Assembly (NCBI GenBank): GCA_001897375.1
Contig: MKSU01000003.1
Coordinates: 1 to 64,000, forward strand
Length of the DNA: 64,000 nt
Reading direction: 5' to 3'
Source: Sphingomonas sp. 67-36
GTDB lineage: Bacteria; Pseudomonadota; Alphaproteobacteria; Sphingomonadales; Sphingomonadaceae
The notes beneath the pieces are model-generated. The model saw only the letters and a list, made by a program, of their open reading frames with translations. It had not been told where the DNA came from and did not search any database. The position numbers and the translations under genes were made by a program. How positions within the stretch are numbered: position 1 is the stretch's first letter; every line of letters begins with the position of its first letter. Below are positions 41,619 to 50,236 of this stretch, piece after piece.

Positions 41619-42500
41619 TCAGAGCGTTCCGCCGTTGGCACCGAAGATGCTGCCGGTGGTGAAGCTGGTCCCGCTTTCCGCCAGCGTGACGTAGAGGCCC
41701 GCCAGTTCGGCCGGCTGACCGGCGCGGCCGATCGGAGTGTCCTGGCCGAACGTGCGCACGCCGCTTGACGTCTGCCCGCCCGAGATCTGGAGCGCCGTCC
41801 ACACCGGCCCCGGCGCCACCGCGTTGACGCGGATGCCGCGCGGGGCGAGCTGCTTGGCAAGTCCCTTGGTGAATATCTCGATCCCGCCCTTGGACGTCGC
41901 ATAGTCGAGCAAGTCGTCGCTGGGGTTGAAGCTGTTGACGCTGGCGGTGGTGATGATGGCCGATCCGGCCGGCATCAAGGCGACCGCGCGCTTCGCGAGC
42001 CAGAACATCGCATAGAGATTGGTCTTCATCGTGCGATCGAACTGCTCGTCGGAGATTTCCTCGATCGATTCGCGCGCCTGTTGGTAGCCGGCGTTGATGA
42101 CGAGCAAATCCAGCCCGCCGAGTTTCTCCCGCGCATCGTCGATCAGCCTGGCGCAGAAGGCGGCGTCGGTCACGTCGCCCGGCAATTGCACCAGCTCATG
42201 ACCGTCGCGGGCGAGCACCTGCGCGAGATCGTCCGCATCGGGCTGCTCGCGCGGGTGATAGTTGATCGCCACCCGCGCGCCTTCGCGGGCGAAGGCGATC
42301 GCGGCGGCGCGGCCGATGCCGGAATCGCCGCCGGTCACCAGCGCGTGGCGACCGGCGAGGCGACCGGTGCCGACATAGCTCGCCTCGCCGCAATCCGGCA
42401 CCGGCTCCATGTTACGCTGGAGACCCGGCCATTCCTGCCGCTGTTCCGGGAACTCGCCGCGATGATATCGGTCGGTCGGATCGACGAGCTTCCCGGTCAT
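41619..42500 (-). CDS. Short-chain dehydrogenase of the YghA / general-stress type
   Basis: This 293-residue NAD(P)-dependent SDR has the cofactor loop ALVTGGDSGIGRAAAIAFAR, NAGYQQAR, the catalytic Ser in TTASVNSFNPS and Tyr-x-x-x-Lys in LDYATSKGGIEIF. The ~50-residue N-terminal stretch with QRQEWPGLQRNMEPVPDCGE is typical of the YghA/GSP39 stress subgroup. The ATG at 42500 follows GAGAGG. The partner gene upstream encodes a YciF-like ferritin-fold protein 21 bases away, a pairing found in desiccation and general-stress regulons. Confidence 0.9.
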   Translation of the reverse strand: MTGKLVDPTDRYHRGEFPEQRQEWPGLQRNMEPVPDCGEASYVGTGRLAGRHALVTGGDSGIGRAAAIAFAREGARVAINYHPREQPDADDLAQVLARDGHELVQLPGDVTDAAFCARLIDDAREKLGGLDLLVINAGYQQARESIEEISDEQFDRTMKTNLYAMFWLAKRAVALMPAGSAIITTASVNSFNPSDDLLDYATSKGGIEIFTKGLAKQLAPRGIRVNAVAPGPVWTALQISGGQTSSGVRTFGQDTPIGRAGQPAELAGLYVTLAESGTSFTTGSIFGANGGTL

Positions 42501-42521
42501 GGCCGCAACCTCTCCCATGCT

Positions 42522-43037
42522 TCAGGCCGGCACGTTGTCGGCGCGGGCATTGGCGCTGCTTTCCGCGAGATCGCTGAGCTTCTCGTCGGTCGCCCGTTCC
42601 TCGTCCAGCGTCGCCTGAAGCAGCGGGATCACCTGCTTGTGCCCCATTTCCTTCGCCCATGCGATCAAGGTGCCGTACCGCGTGATCTCATAATGCTCGA
42701 CCGCCTGCGCCGAGGCGATCAGGGCGGCGTCGAGCACCGCCTTGTCGGCGATGTCGCCTGCGACCTCGTTGGCCTCCTTGATGATGCCGTCGATTGCCGG
42801 GCAATCGACCGCCTTCACCTTTTCATCGAGCAGGCCGAACACTTCCTCCAGCCGCTCGATCTGCCCGCGCGTTTCCTCCAGATGCTGCTCGAAGCCGGCG
42901 CGGAGCTTGTCGTCCGTGGCCTTCTCGATCATCTTGGGCAGCGCCTTGGTGATCTGGTTCTCGGCATAATAGATGTCCTGCAAGGTGTGCAGGAAAAGAT
43001 CGTGCAACGTCTCGATGTCCTTGCTGAAAAGTCCCAC
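42522..43037 (-). CDS. YciF-like ferritin-fold protein (DUF892)
   Basis: This 171-residue four-helix protein has LHDLFLHTLQDIYYAENQIT, ETRGQIERLEEVF, ASAQAVEHYEITRYGTLIAW and ATLDEERATDEKL. The Glu and His residues (YYAEN, EHYE, DEE) form a di-metal site of the ferritin superfamily. YciF proteins are stress proteins of unclear chemistry. The start is a GTG at 43037 preceded by GAGGAG 7 bases away. It leads a two-gene unit with the SDR and is divergent from gcd. Confidence 0.88.
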   Translation of the reverse strand: MGLFSKDIETLHDLFLHTLQDIYYAENQITKALPKMIEKATDDKLRAGFEQHLEETRGQIERLEEVFGLLDEKVKAVDCPAIDGIIKEANEVAGDIADKAVLDAALIASAQAVEHYEITRYGTLIAWAKEMGHKQVIPLLQATLDEERATDEKLSDLAESSANARADNVPA

Positions 43038-43251
43038 GTTCTCTCTCCTCGGATTGAATGCGCGCCCGCCGTTTTCAGGGACACATGAGCGGAAGAACGC
43101 GGCGGCGGAGTGATACGCCGCATGGCGACTGCGCTTTTTCGTCATAACATGGATCATGATCGCGCGTTTTTCGTCCTGAAGGTCCTGCGCGGCATCCAGA
43201 TCGTTTCCCGTGCGTTATGTGCCCCGGCAAGACGGTCAGGGAGAAGACGCG

Positions 43252-45621
43252 ATGCGATTGGCGGCGATCCGCATCCTCGGCGTGGCAATCGCGCTTCTGG
43301 GCTGTTTCTTCGCCGTGGAGGGAGGCGTGCTCGCCTCGCTCGGCGGCTCGCTCTATTATGTGATCGCGGGCGTCGCGATGATCGCGAGCGGCATCCTGAT
43401 CGCGCGCGACGATCCGCGCGGCCGCTGGCTCTATATCCTGATCTGGCTCGGCACATTGGCGTGGGCGATCTGGGAAGTCGGGCTGGATGGGTTGCAGCTC
43501 ATTCCCCGCGTCGTCGCGCCGACCGTGCTGCTGGTGCTCGTGCTGCTGACCGCGCTCGGTCGGGGCAGGGGGCGGGGCAGGCGGGTCGTCGCGCCCGTCG
43601 CGGCGGTGATCGCCGCCGGAGTGATCGCCGTCCCGCTGCTGCGCAGCCACGGCGCGGTCGCGGAGGAATCGCCCGCGCTCACCCCCGCAGGCGTTCCGGC
43701 CAGCGATTCCGCGAACGGCGACTGGACGCATTACGGCGGCACGCTCGCCGGCCAGCGCTATTCGAGCCTTACGCAGATCAACCCCGGCAACGTCGCGCAA
43801 CTGAAGCTCGCGTGGACGCAGCGCACCGGCGACCTGCCCGACGTGGCGGAAGCGGTGCAGCACAAGCGCGAATATCATTCCGAGGCGACGCCGATCCACA
43901 TCGGCGACACGCTCTACACCTGCACGCCGCATTCCGTGGTGCAGGCGATCGACGCCGTCACCGGCCGCACGAAGTGGAGCTGGAAGGACCCCGCCGACCG
44001 CACCGGCAATTCCTATCTCGTCTGTCGCGGCGTCTCCTATTTTGAGGCTCCGGCGGGCACGCCGTGCCCGCGCCGCATCTTCGCGCCGACGTTCGACGCG
44101 AAGCTGATGGCGCTCGATGCCGAGACCGGGCAGCCGTGCCCAGGCTTCGGCACCAACGGCGCGATCGACCTGCGCGCCAACATGGGCGTCTCGCACCCGG
44201 CGGACCAGATCAGCACCTCGCCGCCGGTGGTCGCCAACGGGCGGCTCATCATCGGCGAGCGGATCGTCGACAACGTCAACCGCGATATCCCCTCCGGCGT
44301 GGTGCGGGCCTATGATCCGGTGACGGGCGCGCCGGTCTGGGCATGGGACGTGGGCCGCTCGCAGGATGCCATCGCGCCGCTGCCCGCCGGACAGGATTAT
44401 ACGCGCGGCACGCCCAATGTGTGGGGCGCGATGACCGCCGATCCGGCAAACGGCCTCGTCTATCTCGGCACCGGCAATGCCTCGCCCGATTACTGGATCG
44501 GTTGGCGGCGGCCGTTCGACGACCGGTTCGGCACGGCGATCGTCGCGCTGGAGATCGCGACCGGCAAATTGCGCTGGGTGCGCCAGCTCGTCCACCGCGA
44601 CATGTGGGACATGGACCTGCCGGTCGGCCCGTCGCTGTTCGACTATCGCGCGCCGGACGGCCGCGTTATTCCGGCGCTGATCCAGACGACCAAGATGGGG
44701 CAGGTATATTTCCTGAACCGGCTGGACGGATCGCCGATCACCCCGATCGAGGAGCGGCCCGCGCGGCAGGACGGCGCGACGCCCGGCCTCGCCGTCTCGC
44801 CGACGCAGCCGTGGTCGGTCGGCCTCCCATCCTTCACCCCGCCGCCGCCGACCGAGCGCGCGACGTGGGGCGCGACGCCGATCGACCAGTTGCTCTGCCG
44901 CATCGACATCCGCCGTACGCAGGGCGCGGGCATCTACCAGCCGGTCGGGTTGAAGCCGATCATCGGCCATCCGGCGTTCGACGGCGTGACCGACTGGGGC
45001 GGCGCGGCGGTCGATCCGGTGCGGCAGATGTTCGTCGTCAACACGATGGAGATGCCGTTCAAGATCCAGTTGATGCGCCGCGACGACCCGCGCGTCGGCC
45101 CGCTGCTGAAGAAGAAGCAGGGTGGCGAGAACGCGCGCGCGGCGCAGCTCTATACGCAGTACAACACCCCTTATGTCGCGGTGGTGCAGGCGTGGATCGG
45201 CGTGTTCGGCGCGCCGTGCAGTGCCCCGCCGTGGGGCAAGCTGACGGCGGTCGATCTCAACACGCGCAAGGTGAAGTGGAACGAGATTTTCGGCACCGCG
45301 CGCGACACCGGGTTGTTCGGCACGCGGATCGGCGTGCCGCTCAAGACCGGCGTGCCCAATCTCGGCGGGGCGATCGTCACCGCCTCCGGCATCGCCTTCA
45401 TCGGCGCGACGACCGATCAATATCTGCGCGCCTATGATCTCGCCAGCGGGAAGGTGCTGTGGAAGGCGCGGCTGCCCGCCGGGGCGCAGGCCACCCCGAT
45501 GACCTATATGGGCCGCGACGGGCGGCAATATGTCGTCATCACCGCCGGCGGCCATGGCGCGCTCGGCACCGCTTACGGCGATTATACGCTGGCCTTCGCG
45601 CTGCCCCCTGCGGCGCGCTGA
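43252..45621 (+). CDS. gcd: Membrane-bound PQQ-dependent glucose dehydrogenase
   Basis: This 789-residue quinoprotein oxidises glucose, or another aldose or polyol, in the periplasm and passes electrons to ubiquinone. The first ~145 residues contain five membrane helices. The eight-bladed PQQ domain begins at DWTHYGGTLAGQRYSSLTQI. WGAMTADPANGLVYLGTGNA, VHRDMWDMDLPVGPSLFDY and GVTDWGGAAVDPVRQ are family marks. Length and layout fit the glucose/quinate/shikimate group; glucose is the most common substrate, but quinate is possible. ATG 43252 follows GGGAGAAG. A short peptide gene and a CDF transporter follow. Confidence 0.88.
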   Translation: MRLAAIRILGVAIALLGCFFAVEGGVLASLGGSLYYVIAGVAMIASGILIARDDPRGRWLYILIWLGTLAWAIWEVGLDGLQLIPRVVAPTVLLVLVLLTALGRGRGRGRRVVAPVAAVIAAGVIAVPLLRSHGAVAEESPALTPAGVPASDSANGDWTHYGGTLAGQRYSSLTQINPGNVAQLKLAWTQRTGDLPDVAEAVQHKREYHSEATPIHIGDTLYTCTPHSVVQAIDAVTGRTKWSWKDPADRTGNSYLVCRGVSYFEAPAGTPCPRRIFAPTFDAKLMALDAETGQPCPGFGTNGAIDLRANMGVSHPADQISTSPPVVANGRLIIGERIVDNVNRDIPSGVVRAYDPVTGAPVWAWDVGRSQDAIAPLPAGQDYTRGTPNVWGAMTADPANGLVYLGTGNASPDYWIGWRRPFDDRFGTAIVALEIATGKLRWVRQLVHRDMWDMDLPVGPSLFDYRAPDGRVIPALIQTTKMGQVYFLNRLDGSPITPIEERPARQDGATPGLAVSPTQPWSVGLPSFTPPPPTERATWGATPIDQLLCRIDIRRTQGAGIYQPVGLKPIIGHPAFDGVTDWGGAAVDPVRQMFVVNTMEMPFKIQLMRRDDPRVGPLLKKKQGGENARAAQLYTQYNTPYVAVVQAWIGVFGAPCSAPPWGKLTAVDLNTRKVKWNEIFGTARDTGLFGTRIGVPLKTGVPNLGGAIVTASGIAFIGATTDQYLRAYDLASGKVLWKARLPAGAQATPMTYMGRDGRQYVVITAGGHGALGTAYGDYTLAFALPPAAR

Positions 45622-45657
45622 TGCGTTTTCACGATCACCAACGGAAAGGAAACTGAC

Positions 45658-45744
45658 ATGAACCTCGGCAAGGGATGCATCCTGTGGCTGATCGGAATTC
45701 CGATCCCGGTCATCATCCTGCTGTGGCTTTTCCTTCACCATTGA
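45658..45744 (+). CDS. 28-residue single-span membrane microprotein
   Basis: The short frame reads MNLGKGCILWLIGIP then IPVIILLWLFLHH, so almost the whole peptide is one hydrophobic helix with a polar start and a His-His end. AAGGAAA lies 7 bases before the ATG, a much better ribosome site than most genes here. It lies between gcd and the CDF gene on the same strand and overlaps the probable CDF start by 22 bases. Similar GKGC-x-LWL peptides occur in other proteobacteria as far as I recall, but no function is known. It may accompany the CDF transporter or Gcd in the membrane. Confidence 0.72.
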   Translation: MNLGKGCILWLIGIPIPVIILLWLFLHH

Positions 45745-46712
45745 GCGGCGGGCAGGGCGCCGCCGACGACCGCCAGGGCTGGCGCGCGAACATCGTCCTC
45801 TACGGCGCGCTGGCCGCCAATATCGGGATCGCGGTGGCCAAGTTCATCGCCGCCGCGATCACCGGCTCCTCGTCGATGCTGACCGAGGGGGTGCATTCGC
45901 TGGTCGACAGCGCCAACCAGATCCTGCTGCTCTATGGGCAACGGCAGGCGCGGCGGCCGCCCGACGCGCTGCATCCGTTCGGCTATGGCCGCGAGCTTTA
46001 CTTCTGGGCGTTCATCGTCGCGATCCTGATCTTCGCGGGCGGCGCGGGGCTGTCGGTCTATGAAGGGCTGGCCCATGTCCGCGAACCGGAGCCGTTGCGC
46101 AACCCGATGGCCGCCTATGTCGTGCTCGGCATCGCCGCCGTGCTGGAGGGGATGTCCTGGGGAATCGCGGTGCGCGAGTTCGACAGCGAGCGCGGCGGCC
46201 GGCGCTGGTGGGAGTCGATCCGCCGCTCGAAGGACCCCGCCGGCTTCATCGTGCTGTTCGAGGACAGCGCCGCGCTGATCGGCCTGCTGCTGGCCGCGCT
46301 CGGCATCTGGGCGAGCCATCATTACGGCGATCCCCGGCTGGACGGCATCGCCTCGATCGCGATCGGACTGGTGCTGGCCGGGGTCGCCGCGCTGCTTGCG
46401 CGCGAGGCGAAGGGATTGCTGATCGGCGAAAGCGCCGACGCCGCGATCATCGACACCGTCTGGCGGATGCTGGATGAGCGGCCGGAGATCACCGCCGTCA
46501 ATCACGTGCGGACGATCCACACCTCGCCCGATGCGGTGTTCGTGGCGATCAGCGCCGACTTCGCCGACGATCTGCCGATGGGCCGCGCGGAACTGCTGAT
46601 CGAGGAGCTGGAGGCACGGATGAAGGCGGCGCTGCCGGAACTGACCTCGATCTACATCCGTCCCGAGCGGCGGGAGGATGCCCTGGTCCAGCAGCCTCCG
46701 CTCAGGCGATGA
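45723..46712 (+). CDS. Cation diffusion facilitator (CDF) family metal transporter
   Basis: This 329-residue inner-membrane carrier exports divalent metals such as Zn, Co or Fe by proton exchange. The first metal half-site is SSSMLTEGVHSLVDSANQIL (His-x-x-x-Asp) and the second is in IVLFEDSAALIGLLLAALG (Glu-Asp rather than the usual His-x-x-x-Asp). HPFGYGRELYFWAFI is the conserved loop between them. A cytoplasmic tail with TAVNHVRTIHTSPDAVFVAI completes the fold. The unusual second site suggests altered metal choice. The start is uncertain: GTG 45723 or TTG 45741, neither with a clear ribosome site. Its end overlaps the convergent Crp/Fnr gene by 11 bases. Confidence 0.85.
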   Translation: MAFPSPLSGGQGAADDRQGWRANIVLYGALAANIGIAVAKFIAAAITGSSSMLTEGVHSLVDSANQILLLYGQRQARRPPDALHPFGYGRELYFWAFIVAILIFAGGAGLSVYEGLAHVREPEPLRNPMAAYVVLGIAAVLEGMSWGIAVREFDSERGGRRWWESIRRSKDPAGFIVLFEDSAALIGLLLAALGIWASHHYGDPRLDGIASIAIGLVLAGVAALLAREAKGLLIGESADAAIIDTVWRMLDERPEITAVNHVRTIHTSPDAVFVAISADFADDLPMGRAELLIEELEARMKAALPELTSIYIRPERREDALVQQPPLRR

Positions 46713-47496
46713 TGAGCCGATCCTCCGCCTCGGTCGCGGGGGAAAGTCGATAGGGAGCGGCCGCGGCGCCCTGGAACAACCGTAGCGCGCCGAAGGCATT
46801 GTTCTTGAACCGCCGCCCTTCCGCGCTCGACTTGAAGAAGGCGATCTTCTTCAGCTTGGGGAAATCACGCAGGCGGAGTTGTTTGGACTTCAACTCGATC
46901 AGCCCGGATCGACGCATCTGTTGCAGGGTCCGGTTGACGTGAACGGGGGTGAGGCCGGTGACGTCGGCGAGGTCCACCTGCGTCAGCGGCATCTCGCACG
47001 TGCCGTTGCCGTTGCCGCTCACCCGCCCGATCCGCTCGACAAGCTCGCAGAACAGATGCGCCAGCCGCTCGATCGCGGTGCGCCGCCCGAGCGAAACCAG
47101 CCATTCGCCTTGCGTTTCCGATGCGAGATGCGCCTCGTCCTCGACGATCGCCCGAATGCCGGGATCGCATTCGATATGGCGCTCGAACTCGCCGATCTCG
47201 ACGCGGAACACGCGGATCGGGGTGAGCGCGATCACATGCTGCGTCGTCGTGCGGGCGCGCCGCCATGCGAGATCGCAGAAGTCGCCCGGCACGAACACCG
47301 CCGTTATCTGCCGCCGTCCGTCGCTGAGCAGCCGGTAGCGCGCGGCCCAGCCGTCGATCAGCAGGAAGATATGCTCGAGCCGTTCTCCCGGCCGGGCGAG
47401 ATACGTGTGGGCGCGGCGGACATCCAGTGCGCCGCCTGTTCGTGCCTCTGCCGTCGCCGAAGCTGCTTCGGCGGCCAGATCGGACGACTCATCCAT
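46702..47496 (-). CDS. Crp/Fnr family transcriptional regulator
   Basis: This 264-residue protein has an N-terminal cNMP-binding-like sensor (FLLIDGWAARYRLLSDGRRQ, VFVPGDFCDLAW) and a C-terminal winged helix with LTQVDLADVTGLTPVHVNRT and LQQMRRSGLIELKSKQLRL. No cysteine cluster for an Fnr Fe-S centre is visible. About 40 residues follow the DNA-binding domain, longer than usual. The ATG at 47496 follows GGGAGCG; an in-frame ATG 60 bases upstream is weaker. Short FNR-like half sites (TTGAT at 47626, ATCAA at 47524) lie upstream, so self-control is possible. Confidence 0.87.
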   Translation of the reverse strand: MDESSDLAAEAASATAEARTGGALDVRRAHTYLARPGERLEHIFLLIDGWAARYRLLSDGRRQITAVFVPGDFCDLAWRRARTTTQHVIALTPIRVFRVEIGEFERHIECDPGIRAIVEDEAHLASETQGEWLVSLGRRTAIERLAHLFCELVERIGRVSGNGNGTCEMPLTQVDLADVTGLTPVHVNRTLQQMRRSGLIELKSKQLRLRDFPKLKKIAFFKSSAEGRRFKNNAFGALRLFQGAAAAPYRLSPATEAEDRLIIA

Positions 47497-47718
47497 CGTA
47501 CGCTCCCGTGCGTTCCCGGAAACATCAAGAATGCGCGAGGGGCGAGACTGGGTCATTGATCCATGTTGTGATCGCCCGGGAAAGAGGCGGGCGGTTGCGT
47601 TTATCGGAGGAATGCGCCTGTTCCCTTGATGTTCCGCGCGTGCTAGACGGCTTCCAATGGCGTTCCTTCCCGCGATCCCGTTCCCGGCTACGCCGCCAAT
47701 TCCGGCGCGAGCGGCGTG

Positions 47719-48978
47719 ATGGGGCAGCGTTCCGGCAGCGCGGACCTTCCCCTTCACGGCGGGCGTGTGCCCGCGTGGCTGGGTCAGCGCATGACCAGGC
47801 TGGGCGCGGTGATCGTCGAGGCGATCGTCCTCGAATATGGCCGCGACGAACTGCTGCGACGGCTTGCCCATCCCTTCTGGTTCCAGTCGTTCGGGGCGGT
47901 GATGGGCATGGACTGGCACTCGTCCGGCATCACGACGAGCGTCATCGGCGCGCTCAAGCGCGGGCTTGCGCCGCTGTCCGGCGAACTCGGCATCCATGTC
48001 TGTGGCGGCAGGGGCCGGCATAGCCGGGCGACTCCGCAGGAACTGGCGGCGGTTGGCGATCGCATCGGCATCGACGGCATGGCGCTGGCGCGGGTCAGCC
48101 GGCTGGTCGCAAAGGTCGACAATGCGGCGGTGCAGGACGGGTTCGACCTCTATCTCCACGGCTTCATCGTCACCGACGACGGGCGCTGGGTCGTCGTCCA
48201 GCAGGGCATGAACGGCGATCGCCGGCAGGCGCGCCGCTATCATTGGCTGTCGGAAGGGCTGGAGAGCTTCGTCGATACGCCCCACGCCGCGATCGAAGGG
48301 CGCCGGCAGGGCCGGATCGTCAATCTTGCCGACCGCCGCGCCGCGCAATCGCGCACGCGCCAGCTCGAGCTGCTCGCCGATGTCGGCCCGACGGGGATCG
48401 CACGCGAGCTTGCGCGACTGGAGGGCAAGACGGCAACCGCGCTTGCGACGGAGCCGCTCCTCCCGCATCTGGTCCTGCCGGATCGCCATGAGGTGCGCGC
48501 GGAGGATATCGTCGACCGGCGGCTCCATGCCGCGTTCGCCGCCGCCGCCGATCGCGGCCCGGAGGACTTCGCGGAGTTGCTGCTGGTGCCCGGCGTCGGC
48601 GCGCGCACCGTCCGCGCGCTGGCGCTGGTGGCGGAGGTGGTCCACGGTGCGCCCTGCCGCTTCAGCGATCCGGCGCGCTTCTCGCTCGCCCATGGCGGGA
48701 AGGACCGGCATCCTTATCCCGTGCCGACCAGGGTCTATGACCATACGATCGCGGTGATGAAATCCGCCGTCGTGAAAGCGAAGCTCGGGCACGAGGAGGA
48801 ACTGGCGGCGATCCGGCGGCTCGATGCGCAGGCGCGGCGGCTGGAGGCGACCGCGTCCGGCCCTTCGGTGGAAGCCGTCATCGCCGGGGAGCTTGCGCGC
48901 TCGCACGATTATGGCGGCCGCAGCGTGTTCGGCTGGGAGCCGCCGGCCACGTACGATCCGGCGGCGCGGCCGGGCTGA
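47719..48978 (+). CDS. DUF763 family protein with helix-hairpin-helix element
   Basis: This 419-residue soluble protein belongs to the DUF763 family, widespread in archaea and scattered in bacteria. Visible marks are DLPLHGGRVPAWLGQRMTRL at the start, FQSFGAVMGMDWHSSGITTS and VVVQQGMNGDRRQARRYHWL. Near residues 290-310 it has LLLVPGVGARTVRALALVAE, which reads like a helix-hairpin-helix DNA-binding element. It is followed with a one-base overlap (TGATG) by a YcaQ-like DNA glycosylase gene, so a joint DNA-repair role is likely. The biochemical activity of the family is not known to me. Confidence 0.85.
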   Translation: MGQRSGSADLPLHGGRVPAWLGQRMTRLGAVIVEAIVLEYGRDELLRRLAHPFWFQSFGAVMGMDWHSSGITTSVIGALKRGLAPLSGELGIHVCGGRGRHSRATPQELAAVGDRIGIDGMALARVSRLVAKVDNAAVQDGFDLYLHGFIVTDDGRWVVVQQGMNGDRRQARRYHWLSEGLESFVDTPHAAIEGRRQGRIVNLADRRAAQSRTRQLELLADVGPTGIARELARLEGKTATALATEPLLPHLVLPDRHEVRAEDIVDRRLHAAFAAAADRGPEDFAELLLVPGVGARTVRALALVAEVVHGAPCRFSDPARFSLAHGGKDRHPYPVPTRVYDHTIAVMKSAVVKAKLGHEEELAAIRRLDAQARRLEATASGPSVEAVIAGELARSHDYGGRSVFGWEPPATYDPAARPG

Positions 48979-50123
48979 TGGCGGTCGAACGGATCGGCCT
49001 GCCGCTCGCGCGGCGCATCGCCCTCGCCGCGCAGGGTTTCGGCGCGGGCCGCCCCGCAACCCCGGCTCCGGCGCACCTGCGCCGCACGGTGGAGCGGCTC
49101 AATCTTCACCAGATCGACAGCGTCAACGTGCTGGCGCGGGCGCATTATCTCCCCGCTTTCTCGCGGCTCGGCTGTTATGACCGGGCGGACCTCGATCGGT
49201 TGGCATGGGGGCCGAAGCGCCAGCGCAGGCTGTTCGAATATTGGGCGCATGAGGCCTCGCTCCTGCCGTTCGACCTTCACCCGCTGCTGCGCTGGCGGAT
49301 GGCGCAGGCCGATCGCGGCGATGCCGGCTGGGGCCGGACGCGCCTCTACGCCACCGAGCGCCGCGCGGAGGCGATGGCTCTGCTGGATCGTATCCGGGGC
49401 GAAGGGCCGCTTGCCGCCTCCGACTTCGAGAGCCACAAGGGCCAGTCCGGCTGGTGGGAGTGGAGCGACACCAAGCGCGCGCTCGAATGGCTGTTCTGGG
49501 CGGGCCACATCACCGCCGCCACGCGGCGCGGCGGTTTCGAGCGCGTCTATGACCTCACCGGGCGCGTCATTCCCGGCGAGGTGCTTGCCCGCCCAACGCC
49601 GTCCGACGCCGAGGCGCATCGTGGCCTGATCGCGCGTGCGGCCGCCGCGCTGGGCATCGCCACCGATGCCGAACTTCGCGACTATTTCCGCCAGTCGCCG
49701 CAGGACGCGCGGCCGGCGATCCAGAGCCTCGCCGAAGAGGGCGTGCTGATCCCGGTCGCGGTTCCCGGCTGGCGACACGCATGGCTGCACCGCGACGCTC
49801 GCCGGCCAAGGCGGATCGAGGCGCGGGCACTGCTGGCTCCGTTCGATCCGCTGGTCTGGGAGCGCGATCGCACCGAGCGACTGTTCGGCTTCCGCTATCG
49901 AATCGAAATCTACGTGCCGGCGGAGAAACGGCGATACGGCTATTACGTCCTGCCGTTCCTGCTTGGGGACCGGCTGGTCGCGCGGGTCGATCTCAAGGCC
50001 GATCGGCAGGCGAAACGGCTGATCGTCCGGTCCGTCCACCTCGAACCCGACGCGCCGGGGCATACGCATGAGGCGCTGCGTCTGGAGCTGGAATGTATGG
50101 AGCGATGGCTGGGGTTTGGCTGA
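48978..50123 (+). CDS. YcaQ/AlkX-like winged-helix DNA glycosylase (HTH_42)
   Basis: This 381-residue protein is of the family that unhooks DNA interstrand crosslinks and removes bulky alkylated bases. The catalytic Gln-x-Asp is present as Gln45/Asp47 in RLNLHQIDSVNVLARAHYLP. Other marks are RLFEYWAHEASLLPFDLHPL, a winged-helix region with WWEWSDTKRALEWLFWAGHI and LLAPFDPLVWERDRTERLFG near the end. The length is close to that of E. coli YcaQ (about 410). Its ATG overlaps the DUF763 stop, so expression is coupled. Confidence 0.88.
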   Translation: MAVERIGLPLARRIALAAQGFGAGRPATPAPAHLRRTVERLNLHQIDSVNVLARAHYLPAFSRLGCYDRADLDRLAWGPKRQRRLFEYWAHEASLLPFDLHPLLRWRMAQADRGDAGWGRTRLYATERRAEAMALLDRIRGEGPLAASDFESHKGQSGWWEWSDTKRALEWLFWAGHITAATRRGGFERVYDLTGRVIPGEVLARPTPSDAEAHRGLIARAAAALGIATDAELRDYFRQSPQDARPAIQSLAEEGVLIPVAVPGWRHAWLHRDARRPRRIEARALLAPFDPLVWERDRTERLFGFRYRIEIYVPAEKRRYGYYVLPFLLGDRLVARVDLKADRQAKRLIVRSVHLEPDAPGHTHEALRLELECMERWLGFG

Positions 50124-50149
50124 CGGATCGACGAGGATCGCTGCCGTTC

Positions 50150-50236
50150 ATGATATATGGCTTTCGCCAGCGACAGGAGAATGCGCGGCTTATCGTGTCG
50201 CGGATCGACCTCGATGCGCTGGAGGAGCAGGAGTAA
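50150..50236 (+). CDS. Possible 28-residue leader-like ORF
   Basis: A short frame (MIYGFRQRQENARLIV then SRIDLDALEEQE) ends in TAA that shares a base with the ATG of the CYTH-CHAD gene (TAATG). A GAGGA lies 12 bases upstream of its ATG. It could couple translation to the next gene or be chance. No similarity is recognised. Confidence 0.25.
   Translation: MIYGFRQRQENARLIVSRIDLDALEEQE

Noticed and set aside
43038..43251. Search for a general-stress (EcfG) promoter GGAAC-N16/17-CGTT before the YciF/SDR pair
   Set aside because: No GGAAC with a properly spaced CGTT was found on either strand, although the gene pair would suit that regulon.
47521..47633. AACATCAAG and CTTGATGTT, 9-bp inverted arms about 95 bases apart upstream of the Crp/Fnr gene
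   Set aside because: The spacing is too wide for one operator and the half sites are short; kept only as a remark in the gene entry.
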